Shown: positions 4,379 through 5,370 of the stretch, piece by piece
Layout of the letters: each line of letters opens with the position of its first letter
How positions within the stretch are numbered: position 1 is the first letter of the stretch
Assembly: GCA_030039615.1 (NCBI GenBank)
Contig: JASHVF010000067.1
Span: 1 to 5,370, forward strand
DNA from: Gammaproteobacteria bacterium
Lineage (GTDB): Bacteria > Pseudomonadota > Gammaproteobacteria > Steroidobacterales > Steroidobacteraceae
Direction of reading: 5' to 3'
Length of the DNA: 5,370 nucleotides
Position numbers and translations under genes: made by a program
Notes under the pieces: generated by a model
Seen by the model: only the letters and a program-made list of their open reading frames with translations
Told to the model about the DNA's origin: nothing
Database searches by the model: none

Positions 4379-5176
4379 ATGTCCGCCACCACCCTTCCGA
4401 TCGGCAGCGTGCTCTCGACGCCCCACAGCTACAGCACCAGCCGCTCGAGCTCGAGCGCCGCCAGCAGCGGCTCCGCCGCGGCCGCCACCGGCACGACCGG
4501 CAGCACCGGCACGACCGGCAGCACCACCGGTACCACCGGTACCAGCGGTACCACCAGCGCTTCGAGCGTGCCGTCCAACCTGACGATCAATCAGACGCAG
4601 TTCCTGCAGCTGATCAGCACGCAGATGACCAACCAGGATCCGCTCAACCCGACCGATCCGACGCAGTTCCTGTCGCAGATCGAGGGGCTCTCCGAGGTGT
4701 CGAGCCTGCAGAGCCTGCAGAGCTCGATCTCCTCCCTGAGCTCGAGCCTGCAGGGCGCGCAGATCCTCAACGGCACCTCGCTCCTCGGGCACTCGGTGCT
4801 CGCTTCCGGCAACACCGCCGAGCTCACTTCCGGCGGCACGGTCTCGGGCGCGGTGACCGCGCCCACCGGCGCGAGCAGCCTCACCGTGTCGGTGAGCAAC
4901 TCCTCGGGCACGCTGGTCGACTCCTTCAGCGTCTCGCCGGCCTCCTCCGGCTACACCGACTTCAGCTGGAACGGCGCGACCACCTCCGGCGCCACCGCGC
5001 CCGCCGGGCAGTACACCGTCAGCGTCAACGCCACGGTAGGCGCCAGCACCCAGGCGCTGAGTCCACTCATCTACAGCCAGGTGCAGAGCGTCACCATCGA
5101 CCCGTCCACCAACGCTCTCGATCTCAACACGACCAACGGCACGATCCCGCTGAGCTCAGTGGTCAACGTGCAGTAG
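4379..5176 (+). CDS. flgD: FlgD, flagellar hook cap (scaffold) protein
   Basis: FlgD caps the growing hook and guides FlgE assembly; it is removed when the hook is complete. The 265-residue protein has a Ser/Thr/Ala/Gly low-complexity N-terminus (about 11-66) containing TGTTGS repeats, then the conserved core INQTQFLQLISTQMTNQDPLNPTDPTQFLSQIEGLSEVSSLQSL (70-113), whose Q-M-x-N-QDPLNP-x-D is diagnostic. After a Ser/Leu amphipathic stretch, residues about 135-265 form the FlgD beta-rich domain, with tudor-like segments and a FnIII/Ig-like insert (GYTDFSWNG then PAGQYTVSVNA). The ending SSVVNVQ fits. The ATG follows AAGGA (4368-4372) and starts 12 bases after the flgC stop. The long repetitive N-terminus makes it somewhat longer than enterobacterial FlgD. 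Confidence 0.94.
   Translation: MSATTLPIGSVLSTPHSYSTSRSSSSAASSGSAAAATGTTGSTGTTGSTTGTTGTSGTTSASSVPSNLTINQTQFLQLISTQMTNQDPLNPTDPTQFLSQIEGLSEVSSLQSLQSSISSLSSSLQGAQILNGTSLLGHSVLASGNTAELTSGGTVSGAVTAPTGASSLTVSVSNSSGTLVDSFSVSPASSGYTDFSWNGATTSGATAPAGQYTVSVNATVGASTQALSPLIYSQVQSVTIDPSTNALDLNTTNGTIPLSSVVNVQ
4487..4549 (+). repeat. in-frame 18-bp and 9-bp tandem repeats in flgD
   Basis: An 18-bp unit encoding Thr-Gly-Thr-Thr-Gly-Ser occurs twice without change (4487-4504 and 4505-4522). It is followed by three 9-bp units of the form ACCACCGGT (4523-4531, 4532-4540, and 4541-4549 with one change). All units are multiples of three, so a gain or loss would alter the length of the disordered FlgD N-terminus without shifting the frame. 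Confidence 0.85.
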
Positions 5177-5212
5177 CCGCCGCTCAGCCAAAACTTTTAC
5201 GGAGACTCCACC

Positions 5213-5370
5213 ATGTCGTTCAACATCGCACTCACCGGTCTCAATGCCGCCAACGAGGATCTGTCGGTCACCTCCAACAACCTCGCCAACGCCGCCACCG
5301 TCGGCTTCAAGGGCTCGCGCACCGAGTTCGCGGACCTGTTCTCCTCCAACCAGGAGGGCTCCATCGCCAC
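5213..5370 (+). CDS. flgE: FlgE, hook protein (N-terminus only, cut by window end)
   Basis: FlgE is the structural subunit of the flagellar hook. Fifty-two complete codons are present, beginning MSFNIALTGLNAANEDLSVTSNNLANAATVGFKGSRTEF and ending in DLFSSNQEGSIA. The LNAA-x-x-x-L-x-V-x-SNN-L-AN-x-x-TVGFK-x-SR-x-EF pattern is that of FlgE; FlgF and FlgG share parts of it, but the position directly after flgD points to FlgE. The ATG follows GGAG (5201-5204) at 8 bases. The 36-base gap after flgD contains an AT-rich run (AAAACTTTTA) but no promoter match that I trust. The gene continues past the end of the window. Confidence 0.92.
   Translation, partial: MSFNIALTGLNAANEDLSVTSNNLANAATVGFKGSRTEFADLFSSNQEGSIA

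Noticed and set aside
3938..4792. A 284-codon minus-strand open frame opposite flgC and flgD
   Set aside because: Repetitive Gly/Ala/Arg composition mirrors the flgD repeat tract and no domain is visible; it is a shadow of flgC and flgD.
5180..5204. A possible minus-strand sigma-28 site from the AT-rich run before flgE (AAAAGTTT)
   Set aside because: At an 11-base spacing the downstream block does not match GCCGATAA, and it would drive transcription antisense to flgD.

Overview
The window is a very GC-rich stretch of a flagellar locus from a polar-flagellate-type proteobacterium, most likely a gammaproteobacterium. The evidence is the gene content (flgN, flgM, flgA, flgB, flgC, flgD, flgE plus DUF2802 and HDOD proteins), strong GC bias at third codon positions, and -24/-12 sigma-54 promoters combined with a sigma-28 promoter, the two-tier control typical of Pseudomonas/Vibrio-like flagellar cascades. 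Genus cannot be read from the sequence.

Layout. Positions 1-65 are probably the Ala/Pro/Gly-rich tail of an upstream plus-strand gene. Next comes a 120-bp leader with a sigma-54-like site and a nested hairpin, then a membrane-anchored DUF2802 protein (188-604) and, one base after its stop, an HDOD regulatory-type protein (606-1490). These converge on the minus-strand operon flgA-flgM-flgN (read 3249 to 1644). The 153-bp convergent gap holds a two-unit tandem array of paired stem-loops, each ending in GTAGA-N6-TCTAC. A 234-bp divergent control region (3250-3483) separates flgA from the plus-strand operon flgB-flgC-flgD-flgE; flgE is cut by the window end.

How it works together. FlgB and FlgC are proximal rod subunits, FlgD is the hook cap and FlgE the hook. 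FlgA is the periplasmic P-ring chaperone, FlgM the anti-sigma-28 factor and FlgN the chaperone of the hook-filament junction proteins. The divergent region carries a face-out pair of sigma-54 promoters, one for flgA and one for flgB, with a perfect 22-bp palindrome between them at enhancer-like distances from both. A near-consensus sigma-28 promoter sits across the end of flgA and would give flgMN its own late expression, so FlgM can be made both by read-through from flgA and from FliA.

Most genes are ordinary flagellar components. The less ordinary content is in the non-coding DNA: the palindrome between the sigma-54 promoters, the nearly leaderless flgA start, the hairpin at the predicted 5' end of the DUF2802 transcript, and the tandem stem-loop modules between the convergent operons. 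Positions and motifs were read by eye; no database search or folding calculation was run.
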